From the NCBI GenBank assembly GCA_015680685.1, contig MNCI01025188.1:200820-264819 (forward strand): a stretch of DNA of 64,000 nucleotides, written 5' to 3'. Positions 32,178 to 44,486 of the stretch are shown here, piece after piece. The notes beneath the pieces are model-generated. The model was not told the origin of the DNA. It ran no database searches and worked only from the letters and a program-made list of their open reading frames with translations. The stretch's first letter is position 1, and each line of letters begins with the position of its first letter. The stretch comes from Gnetum montanum (taxonomy: Eukaryota > Streptophyta > Gnetopsida > Gnetales > Gnetaceae). The translations under genes were made by a program, and so were the position numbers.

Positions 32178-33831
32178 TGTAGCGACCGAAAATATTGGTG
32201 GCTGGAAGAATGCCAAAGTCGACGGATGCGACAGTTCTGACCCCGTTCCTACGGGAGGGTGGTGCTGGGTGTATGCGAACACGGGGTGCCCTGAATGGTC
32301 TGGTCGATCAGATAGGGACTTACGTCGACTTCAAGATAGCCTTTTGCAATATAAACTATATGAGTTGTGGGGTGGTGCTTGCAGTGGGAAAAGAAAAAGA
32401 CTAAAAATGCAGCGATGATGCGAAATAATAAATAAACGTAAGTGTGACAATGATATGAGATGGTGCTTGAAGGTAAACAAAACAAAAAATAATACAAGGA
32501 AGCCAGGTAGTAAATAAGAAGTAATGTAAGGTATAGTTAGGGACATGCACCGCTTCAGAGCTGTAAATCTGTCTGGTCAAGGAATGGCATTGTCGGTTGC
32601 ATGATGTGACAGAGTGTAGAAAGTCCCAAGAGTGATCAAAGTGTGTCGGGAGATAGGAAAGAAAATAACTATGCACTTGGGCATAGACTTTGCATATATG
32701 CAATGCAGGTGAGATCCTACCAAGGTGGTAGAGCGAGGTCCCTGGACTCTTTACCAACCGAGAGAGGTCCCTTTTATAGATTGCTGGTCCCCCCTTTGTT
32801 CTTTTCTTAATGTAAGTTCACATGTATTCTTTTTTCTTTTTTTTTATTTTTCGTGGACTGGATCCTTTGCGTGCTGTTTGATGGGCTATTTATAGGGCGG
32901 AAGGTAGGCAAAGGTGACCATTTGAATATTTCATGTTGCGGACCTCCGTCTCCTCACTGGCGCTACCTGAGTCATTTGTAAGCATTGGGCTTACCAAACT
33001 ATTGCAATGAGAGCAATAACTATGATCCTACTATGTTGTGACTGCGCCACCAGCCCCTAGAGGCATGTGCCAAAGGCTTGATTGAGGTGGAGTGCATTGT
33101 TTTTGCACAACCACCTTCATGTCGTGCTATATTTTGTGACGTGACTTGCTTGACTTGGTGTAGCCTCTTGTCGCGCGTCTCGCTATATGTCACGTATTTG
33201 TTACGCGATGCTACGCTACGTAGTGTAGCATAGCATAGCGACCGACGTTGATCATGGCAGCTTCACTACGCAAACCATTCCCCTAAGATGCAAGTTTTGC
33301 ACACTTTGCTGATTTCGCCTTTTGAACTACCTTATGCTCCTTTTTCGTAGGATTGCTACGCCTTGCTGCACCATGTAGCTTAGCGTAGTGTAGCAGTAGA
33401 CATGGTCCGCCACTTCCTTACAAAAAGAGAGGTCACTGTAGAATTCAAAGTTGGGTGAGGGGAGCGGATAGTGAAGTTGTTGCTATGTTACGCCATGTGA
33501 TAGTGCGTAGCATAACATCCTATTCCACCATTGTTTCCTAAGGCTTGCTACGCTACATATTGTAGCGTAGCATGCTTTGTGACTTAGAAAACTTGCTGAA
33601 CTACTTTTCCCATGCATCTAGACTTCCGTCGCTGATTCTGGACACCATTTCTAAGCTGGCTGCCGGCTATTCAGACTACTTTGGCAGGCCATGCCTAAAG
33701 TAGAAAATTTAACGAGCGGGCCATCATGGACTCAGAACGTTCTTTTCCCGGTGGACTTTCATGATGCTTGTATGGACGGCAAGACCCTGGTGGAGCTAGG
33801 ATGACCCCGTATTTTCTTTTAGGGTGTTTCA
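32178..33831 (-). repeat. Element D 5' LTR
   Basis: 1654 bp, pair of 16031-17681. Begins TGTAGCG and ends TGTTTCA on the plus reading; U3 is at the right. Carries the same TATA box and CTACGCTACGTAG clusters (33201-33241, 33355-33395, 33541-33575). Confidence 0.95.
32886..32895 (-). promoter_or_regulatory. Element D LTR TATA box (5' LTR copy)
   Basis: CTATTTATAG, identical to the copy at 16736-16745. This is the copy that would start the genomic RNA. Confidence 0.74.
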
Positions 33832-33836
33832 AGTTA
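33832..33836. repeat. Target-site duplication AGTTA, right of D
   Basis: Matches 16026-16030. Confidence 0.93.
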
Positions 33837-34325
33837 CCTAAGTTCTTTTTCACAATTCAGTTATATGAAGAAGACATAAAGCTTTGTTTATTTACAAATT
33901 CTTAGTATCATCCACAATGATTTTTTTTCCTATCACTTCTTTTTTTCTTTTTTCTTTGTCTCTCTTTTTATGGATTTTTTGGTGCAGTAATGTAGCAACC
34001 TTAGGCTCATCTTATCTTCTTTGCCTAAACTATTTAAGATGTCAATCCTGGAACTTTTCAGTACAAGACACTCTAAGTCATCCTTGAATGTTTGTATTCG
34101 GCAACTTATATCTTCCATTAACATTTAGCATCTATAAGTATTCACATTTTTTACATATTGATTCATTGTTCTTGCTTCTCTTGTACCATCATTTAGTACC
34201 ACCATTATTTAGTACCATATAAGATAATAGGTGTGATTTTTGTCTAGTAAAATTTTCTAGTAAATAGTGCTTTGATATTTAAAAAGATCATTTATATTCA
34301 TGAAAAAGACATTGTCTATGACTCT
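33837..34325. other. Intergenic DNA between D and A2
   Basis: AT-rich with a T-rich run near 33918-33980. No gene recognised. It continues the sequence interrupted at 16025. Confidence 0.6.
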
Positions 34326-34623
34326 TGATGAGTGAAAAGGTACCCCTATGCCCAACCATACGAATCACAGGCGTTCATGTGCAATCTAGTCGAATTCTAC
34401 AAACTATAATTACTAAGTATGCTAGAGCTAAATAGTGTGTGCATATTGTCTATTCATTGTCTTCCTAGTCCCACTTGTAGAATGCAATTGTATGGTTAAG
34501 TGTGATTGAGGCATAATATTTTTATTATTTTGTATTTTTATGAAATTACTTGCCTAGAACAAAGATGAAAGTAAGAGTGATTAATCACAAAGAAAACTAT
34601 GGTCTAATCTAGCCTAACACAAG
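34326..34623 (-). repeat. A2 3' LTR, left part (split by element B)
   Basis: Begins TGATGAGTG and matches the first 300 bases of the A1 LTR (6447 onward), including the phrase ACGAATCACAGGCGTTCA. It stops at ACAAG, where element B begins, and resumes at 44482. Confidence 0.9.
34619..34623. repeat. Target-site duplication ACAAG, left of B
   Basis: Repeated at 44482-44486 directly after B. Confidence 0.92.
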
Positions 34624-35448
34624 TGATGAGCAGCGAAGTACCCCTATGCTCAACCATACGAATACCAGCGTTACGCATGATCCGGTCGAACTCCAAGGAC
34701 TAAGTGCTTATGCACCTTCACAGAACAAGGATGTGTTAAGCAATCATTATCTTCCCAAGCTTACTCGTATGGCAAGATTGTATGGTTAAGCAAACTTGAG
34801 GTATATGATTTTTATGCTTTTTATGTTTTATGTCCTAGTGCTAAAGAGGGAAGAAGTGAATTAATTGAATAACTAATTAAAATTAACTAATCAGCTAGGT
34901 CCTAACTAGTCCTAACATTAGCATCCATTCCCACTTTCTGTACACATCCTGAACCAGTGCAACACTACTAGGGTTACCAAATGCTAATCGTTACTGGGTT
35001 ACCAAGTGCTCCACGCATGCTCGAAGTGGTCATACTGAGTGTGCCTACTTGTGAGAATTAACAATTCAATAAAAGAAACATTAATTAACTAATAAAAGCA
35101 TTAAATAATTGTAAATAACATTAATGGTAAGAAATAAGATATTCTAAATGCTACAAGGTTTATCACAAAGTTCATCTTTATTTCTGGATACAAGGTGTGC
35201 TCAGGTACATAATGCTCAAATAAAGATTTGTTTGCTTTATGACTCCTACTATGAGAACTTAGAAATAATTCTAACTTTGAGAGGGAGAAACTGCAAGAGT
35301 TTGGGTAAGGGACTAAGAACTAATTTCCAAACCACGTCCACCTGCCTCTTATTTATAGGCAATGAGATAGGTCCCGATATTAGATGTCTGATATCACAAA
35401 CTTGATATTGTGGATGTGATATCATGACCCCAATATCGTGACTCATCA
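34624..35448 (-). repeat. Element B 3' LTR
   Basis: 825 bp with perfect 7-bp terminal inverted repeat TGATGAG/CTCATCA. It pairs with 43638-44481. Confidence 0.94.
35349..35357 (-). promoter_or_regulatory. Element B LTR TATA box
   Basis: Minus-strand TATAAATAA in the 3' LTR. In the 5' LTR (44362-44370) it has decayed to TAGAAATAA, which should weaken the promoter that would drive the genomic RNA. Confidence 0.7.
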
Positions 35449-35460
35449 TACCCCCACAAC
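35449..35460 (-). promoter_or_regulatory. Element B polypurine tract
   Basis: Minus-strand GTTGTGGGGGTA directly before the 3' LTR. A2 has TCATGGGGGTA at the same place (45052-45062). Confidence 0.8.
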
Positions 35461-37140
35461 TGAATAAAAACTCATCCTCAAGTTCCTTACAAAATATTGG
35501 AAAGGTATGGGATTATTGACTAAATGACAACTGATGGTGACATGGGATGACAGACTCAAAATGCCTGCAGAATGGATCAAAAAATATATTATAGCATTGG
35601 TGTTCATAACCATTGTGGTGAACACTATACATAGATGACATCCAGACCCTCATTCGATAACTTGAAGAGAGAGAGAGAGAAGAAAAAAAGAAAATGAGGT
35701 GTGTTGTTGCCAATGTTGAAAATATGCACTCTGTTGTTCATCCATAGCCACATGTCCAAACTTGTTCCTTGCATAAATGCTCCAGCTCTAGTCCATCCTG
35801 AGTGCTCCCTCTTAGCCCAGTCCATTTTTCATGTAATCACCATCTACACACACAACACAATCATGGATTAGCAAGGGTAGATAAAACCTAATGCAACTAA
35901 TACCTTGCCTCGATATGAAGTACATTGGCTAGGTTGTGGGTATGGAAGATATTGGGCGAACCTTTTGGGACTGATAACTACCCAAGGTGTAGGGGTAAGG
36001 AAAGTATGGAATGGAAAAATTTGTGATAGGGCCCCCATGACTAAGAGCGAACCTTTGGTAGAAATAGGATGGAAAAATTTAAAGAACAAGAAGGATAAGA
36101 GAAATAACAATGGTGAAGCCAATAAAACAAAAGAAAAAATAGATGTCATTAATGGGGATGAATAAGAAATAGTTGATTGCAAGAAATGTTGAAGGGAAAG
36201 AGCTTAAAAATTGCACCAAAGAGGAATGCCAGTGAGTCCTCACAAACCTACAAACCAAAGAGTCCGTAGGCTCTTAGAATGACATATGGAAACAAAGGTT
36301 AAGAGCTTACCCATAATAGTTTTACCGAAGACAAACAATATGTCAATCAAGATATAGACTCATCATAAATCTGGCAATGAGGTGGAATGTGGAAAGTAAT
36401 ATGGAAAGAGAGGAGAGAATGGAATGGAGTCCCAAAATTAAGGTGGTGTAAAGTCCCTTGTGTAATATGTGGTTAAGGTGACTTAATAAAATTCTGTCCA
36501 AATCCATATTCAACTATCCATATCGAGTGACCTCGCATCAACACACTTGACCAAGCCATCCTCCTGAAGTAACAAGAATGCTTCCACAGAGTCACCACCA
36601 TTGCAACAAGAGAAAGATAGAGTAGCAGGAAGTGAGAAAGGGCCTTAGTTAGAGGGAACCTTTAGGCATGGGTAACATGTATTTAGAGTGCCATAACTAG
36701 TGCTTGTAGTCCATGTTTCTTTATTATGTCTAAGGGGTGTGCTTTGAATTCTCACCTTTTTTTATAAGAACCACACCATGCAAAGACTTATTTGATTTAG
36801 TCAACTTCCTGATATATTAGTCAATAGTAGAATGATAGAGGACTTTACAAAAAACATCGAAGTACCCAAGAGAATAACTAGCACAAATGCATGGAATCCC
36901 CTTGAGGTCACACCCTTTTCCATACATTTGAATCTTTCCTTGGTTTGAAGGGTACTAAGGCACTGATTCATTAATAAGTTTTCTTAGAAAAGGGATAGTA
37001 CATTTCCAAAACAAGGAAAACCATAGAGTTGCATGGATAATTGGGTGATTTGGACACATTTCCTGTTTTATCAAAAGAAACAATATCTTAGCATCAACAT
37101 TGAAAGTCAAAGGTAAAAACCAAACATTAGCAATTAGCAC
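35461..37140 (-). other. Element B 3' non-coding or former env-like region
   Basis: About 1.7 kb between integrase and the polypurine tract. Its right part aligns with A2 46000-46700. A 104-residue minus ORF (35868-36182) has one strong hydrophobic stretch (FSFVLLASPLLFLLSFLFF). Some Athila elements carry an env-like gene here, but I cannot show that this ORF is one. Confidence 0.45.
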
Positions 37141-37143
37141 TTA

Positions 37144-38590
37144 TTATAATACAACCCACCATCGTGAGCACTTATTATGTGACGAATAAGAATAAATCAA
37201 ACAAAGAAATAGTAAAAATGTTAACAATGGTGTAAAACAAAAATAAGTAAAGATGAAAAATGTGTAAAACAAAAATGTGTAAAACAAAAAAAGAAAAAGG
37301 AAATAAGGGCTGAGAATGGTTAGCATTGGTGGCCATCTCCTCCATGACAGAGTTGGAAGGAGGAGATCTGAAATAATGAGCAAGGTTGTTAGTACTAGTT
37401 TTTTTAGGCTCATGGAAGGGTTTGGTTTGCTGGATGTTGACCAGTAATTTCTTATCCGAGCTTTCAGCTTTATAGACCATCATGACCTTTGAAGGAAAAT
37501 TTTCATGAATGATATAAGGTCCTTCTCACAACATTTGAAATTTAGTTCGTTGTGGTACATGTGTGGGATTCCAATAAAGAACCTTATCTCCTGGTTGGTA
37601 TTTGACCTTCCTAATCCTTAGGTCATGACGTTATTTGTTAAAGGCCTTGTGTAGTTCATTGGATGACAGAGCAGCTAGTCGATTCTCATGTAGCAAGTTA
37701 AGGTTCATTAACCATTTTTTTGGTGCTAGATTGAGTTCAAGGTTAAGGTCACATGTTGTGGATAGTGTATGGAGCTCGGCTTGAATAGGAAGCATCAAAA
37801 TTTTACCGTACACTAACTCATAGGAAGAGTAGCCTATAGAGAGTTTCCATGTGGAGCGGTATGCCCAAAGAGCATCATTTATTTTGGTGCTTCAGTCTCG
37901 CCTATATTTGCTAATGGTCCGAGTCAATATTTTTGTGATCTCCCTATTGGTGACTTCACCTTGACCATTCTCTTGAGGATGATATGGTGTAGTTAGTTTA
38001 TGCTCAACTCCTATGCATTGCATTAACTTTCAAAAATTCATACCTATGATATGTGTACCATTATCAGAAATAAGTGCACAAGGCACACCAAACCTATTTA
38101 CGATTTGTCGTTAAACAAATTGTGCAGTGGTAGATGATGTACAATCTGTAACAACGGCAGCTATTGCCCACTTGGTAAAATAGTCAATAGCAACAACAAT
38201 GTAGAATTTTCCATTGGACATCGGTGTAATAGGCCCCATAAAATCAATTCCCCATATGTCGAAGGATTCTAAGGGTTGAATCCATTGTTGCAAACCCTCC
38301 ATTCTAGAAGTCATTCCCTCATCACATTGGCAACGCTCACAAGATTGGACGAAATGATGAGCATCCTAGAACAATGTAGGCCAATAATATCTTGCAAGAA
38401 AGATTTTAATGGTTTTTCATCTCCCAGCATAACGACCCCCACAAGGGCCCTCATGAGCATCTTGGAGAACTTGCAATTGATCTATATCAAGAACACACTA
38501 TCGGACCAAGCCATTGGAACACACCTTATAAAGGTGCTTGTTGATTTCCATGAAATATTTGGCTCAGTGAAGAAATTGTCATTTCTTCTT
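37144..38590 (-). pseudogene. pol: Element B integrase
   Basis: Core start IQPLESFDIWGIDFMGPI and DYFTKWAIAAVV in the open stretch 38111-38314. NGQGEVTNRE near 37945-37980 keeps the catalytic Glu. The C-terminal part (37175-37483) contains VNIQQTKPFHEPKK. The zinc-finger region lies around 38350-38500, with words matching A2 HEGPCGGHY. Broken by several stops and frameshifts. Downstream is the 3' non-coding region. Confidence 0.86.
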
Positions 38591-38699
38591 AATGTCAAGC
38601 TCTTATGGTAGTTTTTGTGTGAGAATATAGGTAAGAATGCTACTATACCAATTTGTATTTTTGGTTAATTGATTGTTTATCATACCTGCAAAGAGGAGT

Positions 38700-40230
38700 T
38701 CATCAAGGAAATGGTCAAAAATTGGACATTCATCCTCTTTATTGTCCCATCACAAGCGAGATAAATGATTAGCAACAACATTCTCAGTGCCTTTACAATC
38801 GATCGTCGTAAGATCGAACTCTTGTAAGATCATGAGCCATCGTATGCTGCAAGGGATCACCATTGGTTTATTCATTAGGAACCGAATTGCACTATAACCT
38901 ATGTGTACAAGTATCTTATAGCCCAATACACAGTGCCTAAATTTTTCTAGTGCAAACACCACATTCATTAACTCTTTTTCCATTGTGATGTAATTGAGTT
39001 ATGCACCAACAATACTTTGACTCACACAGTGGATGTAATAGCATCGTTCCTGGTCATCTAACTGTGTAAGTATGGCGCCTAAGGCGAATTTGGGCATGTC
39101 AGTCATTATATGGAATGGTCTAGACTAGTCAGGAGCTTGTAGGATTGGTGTTTCTATGAACCTTTGCTTTAAGGTTTAGAAGTCTAGCTCGCATTCCTTG
39201 GTCCATTCAAAATGTATGTCCTTCTTCATTAATTTGACCAATGGTTTTGCAACCTTTGAAAATTTCTCAATGAAGCATCTATAATAGCCAGTATGTCCAA
39301 GGAATTATGAGATGTCTTTTACAGTTTTAGGTGGCCAAGTGATTCCTTGGATGACCTTAATCCTTTTGGGATCTACCTCTATCCCTGTTTGTGAAATCTT
39401 GTGCCCTAATACAACGCCTTCTTGGATCATTAAATGGATTTCTTTTCCAATTGAGCCTTAAGTTTCAATATTTACTCTAATTGATCCAATGCTTGATCAA
39501 AGTCCACTCCATAGGTGGAGAAATCATCCATAAAGACCTCCACACAATTTCCTATTTGCTACTTAAATATGCTTAGAACCAAACGTGAAAATGTTGCTGG
39601 GGGATTACAGAAGCCAAACAACATCTATTTGTATGCAAATGTTCCCCAAGGACTTGTGAATGTAGTCTTGTCTTGGTCTTCTTATGCTATTTGAATTTTA
39701 TTGTATCTGCTGCAACCATCCAGAAAACTATAGTAGTAATGCTCTGCAATGGTATCTAAGACTTGGTCTATGAATGACAATGGAAAATGGTTTTTAAATG
39801 TTGCCATGTTTAGTAACCTAAAGTCTATACACATCCTCCATTTACCCCCCTTTTTGGGCACAATGACTAATGGACTAACCCATTCACTATCAGCAATAGG
39901 ATAGATGAACCCAACTTTTAGAAGTTATTCAATTTCTTCTTTAACCAGTTGCTTAAGCTTTTGGTTCAGTCACCTCTATGGTTACCGTCAAGGTCTCATG
40001 GAAGGGTCAGTGTAAATTCTATGTTGGTATATCCTAGGATCTATTCTAGTTAATTTAAGATATGACCAAGCAAAGGATTTTGACCATTTTTTTATCATTT
40101 TTAGCAGTATTTCTTTTTGTTGAGGAGTAAGCTTATCGTTAATGATTATCAATTTTCCATTTTTGAGAAATGTATACTCCATACCAGTGAGCAATGTTTT
40201 TAACTCAAGGGGCTTTTGCTTGAACTATTT
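38700..40230 (-). pseudogene. pol: Element B RNase H and reverse transcriptase
   Basis: RNase H is open at 38750-38983, with MEKELMNVVFALEKFRHCVL and FDLTTIDCKGTENVVANHLS. The RT catalytic box is CVEVFMDDFSTYG at about 39505-39545, with both aspartates intact; this box is typical of Athila. The RT N-terminal end, DPRIYQHRIYTDP, is at about 39990-40060, after AFAW-like SFAWSYLKLT. Stops and frameshifts interrupt the rest. Confidence 0.9.
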
Positions 40231-40559
40231 AGGGATTTCCAACTTTCTCCAATTGATATTTTCCATGTTAGGACTTGGAACTTGGCAATGGACTTGCTCT
40301 AATGTATCTATGCTATCAATGTAGGTGCAAGTCAAACTCTAAGTTGGTTCAATGCATATATTTGAATCATTTTCTTGGTCAGATGTCAACCACTGGGTGC
40401 CTTCCTATCTTGTGGCTACTGCATACAAGCATCTTTATATGTTAGTTATTGGTGCACATTAGTTGCATGTAGGCAATGTTAAACATTGTACAAACCAAGA
40501 CTTCTACACGTAATTACACCCTGTGTCACTATATGCGATGCATGCAACTTTCTTTTTCT

Positions 40560-41090
40560 CAATCTTTGCAAATGTATTTTCCTTTGAGATTTCTAGGGAA
40601 AGATCTCATATTCCTAGGCACACGTCAATTGTGCTTAGCCATGCTTTTTTCATTATGATTGGGAAGTTCCCCTTATAGTTGTTGACTTGAATCACTAGGA
40701 AATTGGCTAGATACGACCACTCACAAATAGTGGTGACAATGTCCTCCACTTGTCCTAATGGGACAGTGATGGACTGGTTGGCCAACTCTAAACATATGTT
40801 ACTCTTTTTTAGTGGAGGTAGGTTCCAGGCTTTGTACATTTCCTAAGAGATTAAGTTAACACCAGAACCTAAATCCAAAAGAGCTTTGCAAGGTTCGTTC
40901 CTAGTAATTTGCAAATATATAAGAGGACTTCCAAGATTAGCAAATTTTCTAGGAAGATGACTAGCTTTAATCCAATCAGTAATTGCATGATTCAACATGA
41001 ACATGTGTGTTAAGTGTAGCCTTTGGTTCAAAGGAAGCTCTAAAGATTCGAATGGTGGTGAGGCATTCAGAGAATTTGTCACTTGTGATT
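40560..41090 (-). pseudogene. pol: Element B protease
   Basis: Active site LLDLGSGVNLIS at about 40845-40880, best preserved in the window. It is followed, after one TAG, by EMYKAWNLPPLKKSNICLEL, then WSYLANFLVIQV and FPIIMKKAWLSTIDV (40606-40839). Upstream residues LPRKFANLGSPLIYLQI link it to gag. The D-L-G-S loop suggests the catalytic Asp is intact. Confidence 0.87.
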
Positions 41091-43495
41091 GTAAGAACTT
41101 AGTTGGACTATTGGTTCTAAAGAAAGGTCTTTTCTTTGCATAGTTGTCTAAACCAACAGTAGGTTGAGGGTTGACACCCCTTGTAGCATTACGTTGCTAT
41201 GGTTGGGTAGGGAGCTCACCCTGCATAGCTACAGTAAGTGGTAATGGAGCTAAGGGTGGAAGAGGTGTAGTTAGATGATAAGGATAGTACATTTGTGGAA
41301 CATCTCTCATAGGAGATGGAGTTCTATAGTACTTGTGGGTTTGGTAGCAAGGCTGAGGAATGACGTGACTAGTGGAGTCACATGGAGAGATTGGCTGCTA
41401 CACATAGTACCCATATGGATCAAATTGACGATAAGGGTACTGTTGATGTGGTTGTGGCATTTCCCATAATTATGGGTGTTGCCACTATTTATGCTATTCA
41501 TTTGGTTGTGTTGGAGTTCCACTTGGATAGTACGTCAATGGTTGGTAGAATTGTCTTGTGTTATCTTGAGGATAAGATAATCTTTAGGGTGTTTTAATCG
41601 TGGGTTTAGTGCATACATCCTAGACTCCTGCAGATGTGAGATTACTGGGCAACATCCCTTAGGATAGTCATATTGACATATCTCACATTCACCATTATTT
41701 TCTGTATCTGAATCCACAACCTCTTCAATGATGGTAGCTTTGCCCTTACCTTTGTTACATGCATATTTAGTTTCTTTCTTTTTTCTCCTTTCTCGGTCAC
41801 TACCTGGTTCCCTAGAATCCTCTACTATTTTGAGAATGGTTTAAAATTTATTATCTAGGGAGTCCCACATTTGGTCCACCTTTGTTGATACTTCTAATGC
41901 AATTTTTTGAATGGGAAAAGTGTTCCTATTCACCATTTCTTCAAGTTGTGAGTCTTCTTCATCCTCACAAAACCTAACTTCGTTCTTTCAGAGGGAAGGA
42001 TCTCTATTGTACTCCTCCACACTCTCTCTTTTCTCTATACTTGCTCCAACAATCTCTATACTTGATGGGCTCTAAGCTTGGATAGTCTTCCTTGGGCATA
42101 AGTCCCAAGGATTCTTCGTGTTTCATGCCTAAGCCCATCTACGAGATGATGTAGTTATTCCCTCTGCAAGTAACCATGGCTAGGGCAATGATGTAATAAT
42201 GTATAATATTAGCCCATGATAGCATCCAAGAGTTTGTGTCCTCCTTGTTTCCATCCTTGGATTTGCTTTCGTAGGTTGGATACTCAGGAGTACATTTGAT
42301 ACTTATCATTGAATAGTTCTAACATGGTACTCCATCGGCGAATGGATTCTAGTTCTAAGGACTGGTACCAGCTTTCTGCTTCCTTGATCAATGTCTATGG
42401 AAACAACTTGATTTTTTGCCACTCGTTTTCTATGTTTTGCAACACACATGCATCATGAAATGCTTGTAAATGATTTTGAGGATCAACGTTGTATCCCCCT
42501 TCAAATCGTGGGATATTGTTCATGTCCAATCTTTTGATCTTGTTATCTTTTTGGTACCTTTTTGAGATTCTAACAACCTTAGTTATATCTAGCATACTTC
42601 AGGTAGCAAGTAGGGGTTCATTGTGATCATGTTGTCTATGGTATCTATGATGCCTATGTTGTTCCCTACTCTCCCTCTTTTTGTAGTGTGTTTCTCTAGA
42701 ATGGCCTTATCCCCTTTCTCGACTATTATTCCTGTTTCACCTATCATTATCCTTAGGGTTTATCCCTTTAAGACTACATTTTGATCCTAAAGGAGAGGGG
42801 GAAGGACATGATGAAGGTGAAGAGGAACAAGGACTGGCACCCTGACAGTGCCTGCTACCTTCTCTTTGGTGGTCATGGCCTCAGTCGCGGTTACAATCTG
42901 AATGTCCATCTTTATCATGCATTCATGTTTCTTGTTTAGACCCTTTGTGTCTATTCATACCAGAATCTAGGTTATGGATAGTTGAGTGAAGATTCTAATA
43001 CACAACCCCTTGACCACAGTCAAAGGGAGGAACATCATTTTGTGGAAAACGTCCTGAGGCAAGTTCGCCATCCTCATTTTCACTTAGGACATGCGAGACA
43101 TCCTAAGAACATTTTCCCTTCATAGATTTATGATGTCTCTCCTATTATAGGTCCCTTTGACATTGTGCCTTCATGGTTCAATACTCTCTCGAGGCGTGTT
43201 CATGCACAACAGACTCTGCCTATAAGTGCTGCATACCAATTCATGTGAGAGCATGAAGAAGCATGCTTGGGATTGAGCAATCGAGAGGTAAAACTATGTT
43301 ACCTTCTAAATCACGCCAATGTAGTTGTTCATCTTGGTGGAGGATAAAGGTAAAGTTTAGTATATACTCATCGAGATGGACATATACCACAAGAAACTGT
43401 TAGGGCACTGGTGGGTCATCATGTGTACGATGCCTCTGATTGTTCATTATGTTAGACCTAGGTGGTGAAGCACTCTCGTAAGAAGAAGGAGACAT
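41091..43495 (-). pseudogene. gag: Element B gag
   Basis: Start ATG at 43495 (MSPSSYESASPPRS), 124 bases inside the primer site. N-terminal block NFTFILHQDEQ near 43330-43370. A capsid-like block with IPRFEGGYNVDPQNHLQAFHDA is at 42395-42595; the inverted copy has the same words near 56580. Zinc-knuckle CEICQYDYPKGCC near 41640-41700. Proline- and glutamine-rich linker before protease. Interrupted by stops. Confidence 0.87.
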
Positions 43496-43618
43496 GATTA
43501 ATTACTCAATGTGTGATACTTTTATTTTCTTTTTTCTAATTATTTTAATAAAACCAACCCTAAGGGTATGTTATGATGGGAAGATTCCAAATTTCTAATT
43601 AGTGCACAAATAACAAGG

Positions 43619-43636
43619 TCCCCAGCAACGATGCCA
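43619..43636 (-). promoter_or_regulatory. Element B primer-binding site, tRNA-Asp-like
   Basis: Minus-strand TGGCATCGTTGCTGGGGA, one base after the 5' LTR, matching the tRNA-Asp 3' complement at 15 of 18 positions. Best preserved of this family. Confidence 0.92.
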
Positions 43637-43637
43637 A

Positions 43638-44481
43638 TGATGAGTGGTGAGGTACCCCTACGCTAAACCATATGAATACGAGCACTACGCGTGATCTGGC
43701 TGAACTCTAAGGACTAAGTGCTTATGTGCCTTCACAGAACAAGGATGGGTTAGGCGATCATTGTCTTCCCAAGCTTACTCATATGGCACGATTGTATGGT
43801 TAAGTAAACTTGAGGTATATGATTTTTATGTTTTTTATGTTTTATGTCCTAGTCCTAAAGAGAAAAGAAGTGAATTAACTTAATAACTAATTTAAATTAA
43901 CTAATCAACTAGGTGCTAACTAGTCTTAACACTAGCATCTGTTCCCACTTTCCATACCATCCTAAACCAGTGCAACACTACTGGGGTTACAAAACGCTAA
44001 GTGTTACTGGGTTACCAAGTGCTCCACACATGCTTGAAGTGGTTGTACTGAGTGTGCTTACTTGTGAAAATTAATGAATCAATAAAAGAAACATTAATTA
44101 ACTAATCAAACCATTAAAGAATTGTAAATAACATTAAGGGTAAGAAATAAGCTATTCTAAATGCTGCAAGGTTTATAACAAAGTTCGTCTTTATTTCTGG
44201 ACACAAGGTGTGCTCAGGTACACAATTCTTGAATAAAGATCCATTCGCTTTATGACTCCTAATATGGGCACTCATAAATAATTCTAACTTTGAGAGAGAG
44301 CAACTACAAGAGTTTGGGTGAGGGACTTAGAACCAATTGCCAAACCAAGTGCTCCCACCTCTTATTTCTAGGCAATGAGATAGGTCTCGATATCGGATGT
44401 CTAATATCACTTGGCATGCTTTGATATCGCAAACCTAATATCACAGAAAAGATATTGCAGCCCTGATATCACAACTCATTA
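43638..44481 (-). repeat. Element B 5' LTR
   Basis: 844 bp, TGATGAG at the primer side and CTCATTA at the outer end (CTCATCA in the sister LTR). Followed at once by ACAAG. Confidence 0.93.
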
Positions 44482-44486
44482 ACAAG
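44482..44486. repeat. Target-site duplication ACAAG, right of B
   Basis: Matches 34619-34623. The A2 LTR resumes within it. Confidence 0.92.

Larger units (their letters stand above)
16031..33831 (-). mobile_element. Complete Tat-like Ty3/gypsy retrotransposon D (17.8 kb)
   Basis: Two LTRs (16031-17681 and 32178-33831) begin TGTAGCG and end TGTTTCA on the plus reading and are flanked by AGTTA. Minus-strand order is LTR, primer site, leader with tandem repeats, gag, protease, a spacer holding an opposite-strand gene, RT, RNase H, a second archaeal-type RNase H, integrase, a peptide-repeat ORF, polypurine tract and LTR. Two RNase H domains define the Tat lineage. I count about 15 differences in the first 100 aligned LTR bases, so it is old. 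Many stops show it is inactive. Confidence 0.95.
34624..44481 (-). mobile_element. Complete Athila-like element B nested in A2 LTR
   Basis: Two LTRs of 825 and 844 bp with TGATGAG...CTCATCA-type ends, 5-bp duplication ACAAG, polypurine tract at the 3' LTR and tRNA-Asp-like primer site at the 5' LTR. Minus-strand genes: gag, protease, RT, RNase H, integrase. RT FMDDFSTYG and protease DLGSGVN place it in Athila. LTRs differ at roughly one base in seven over the first 128 bases by eye. All genes carry stops. Confidence 0.95.
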
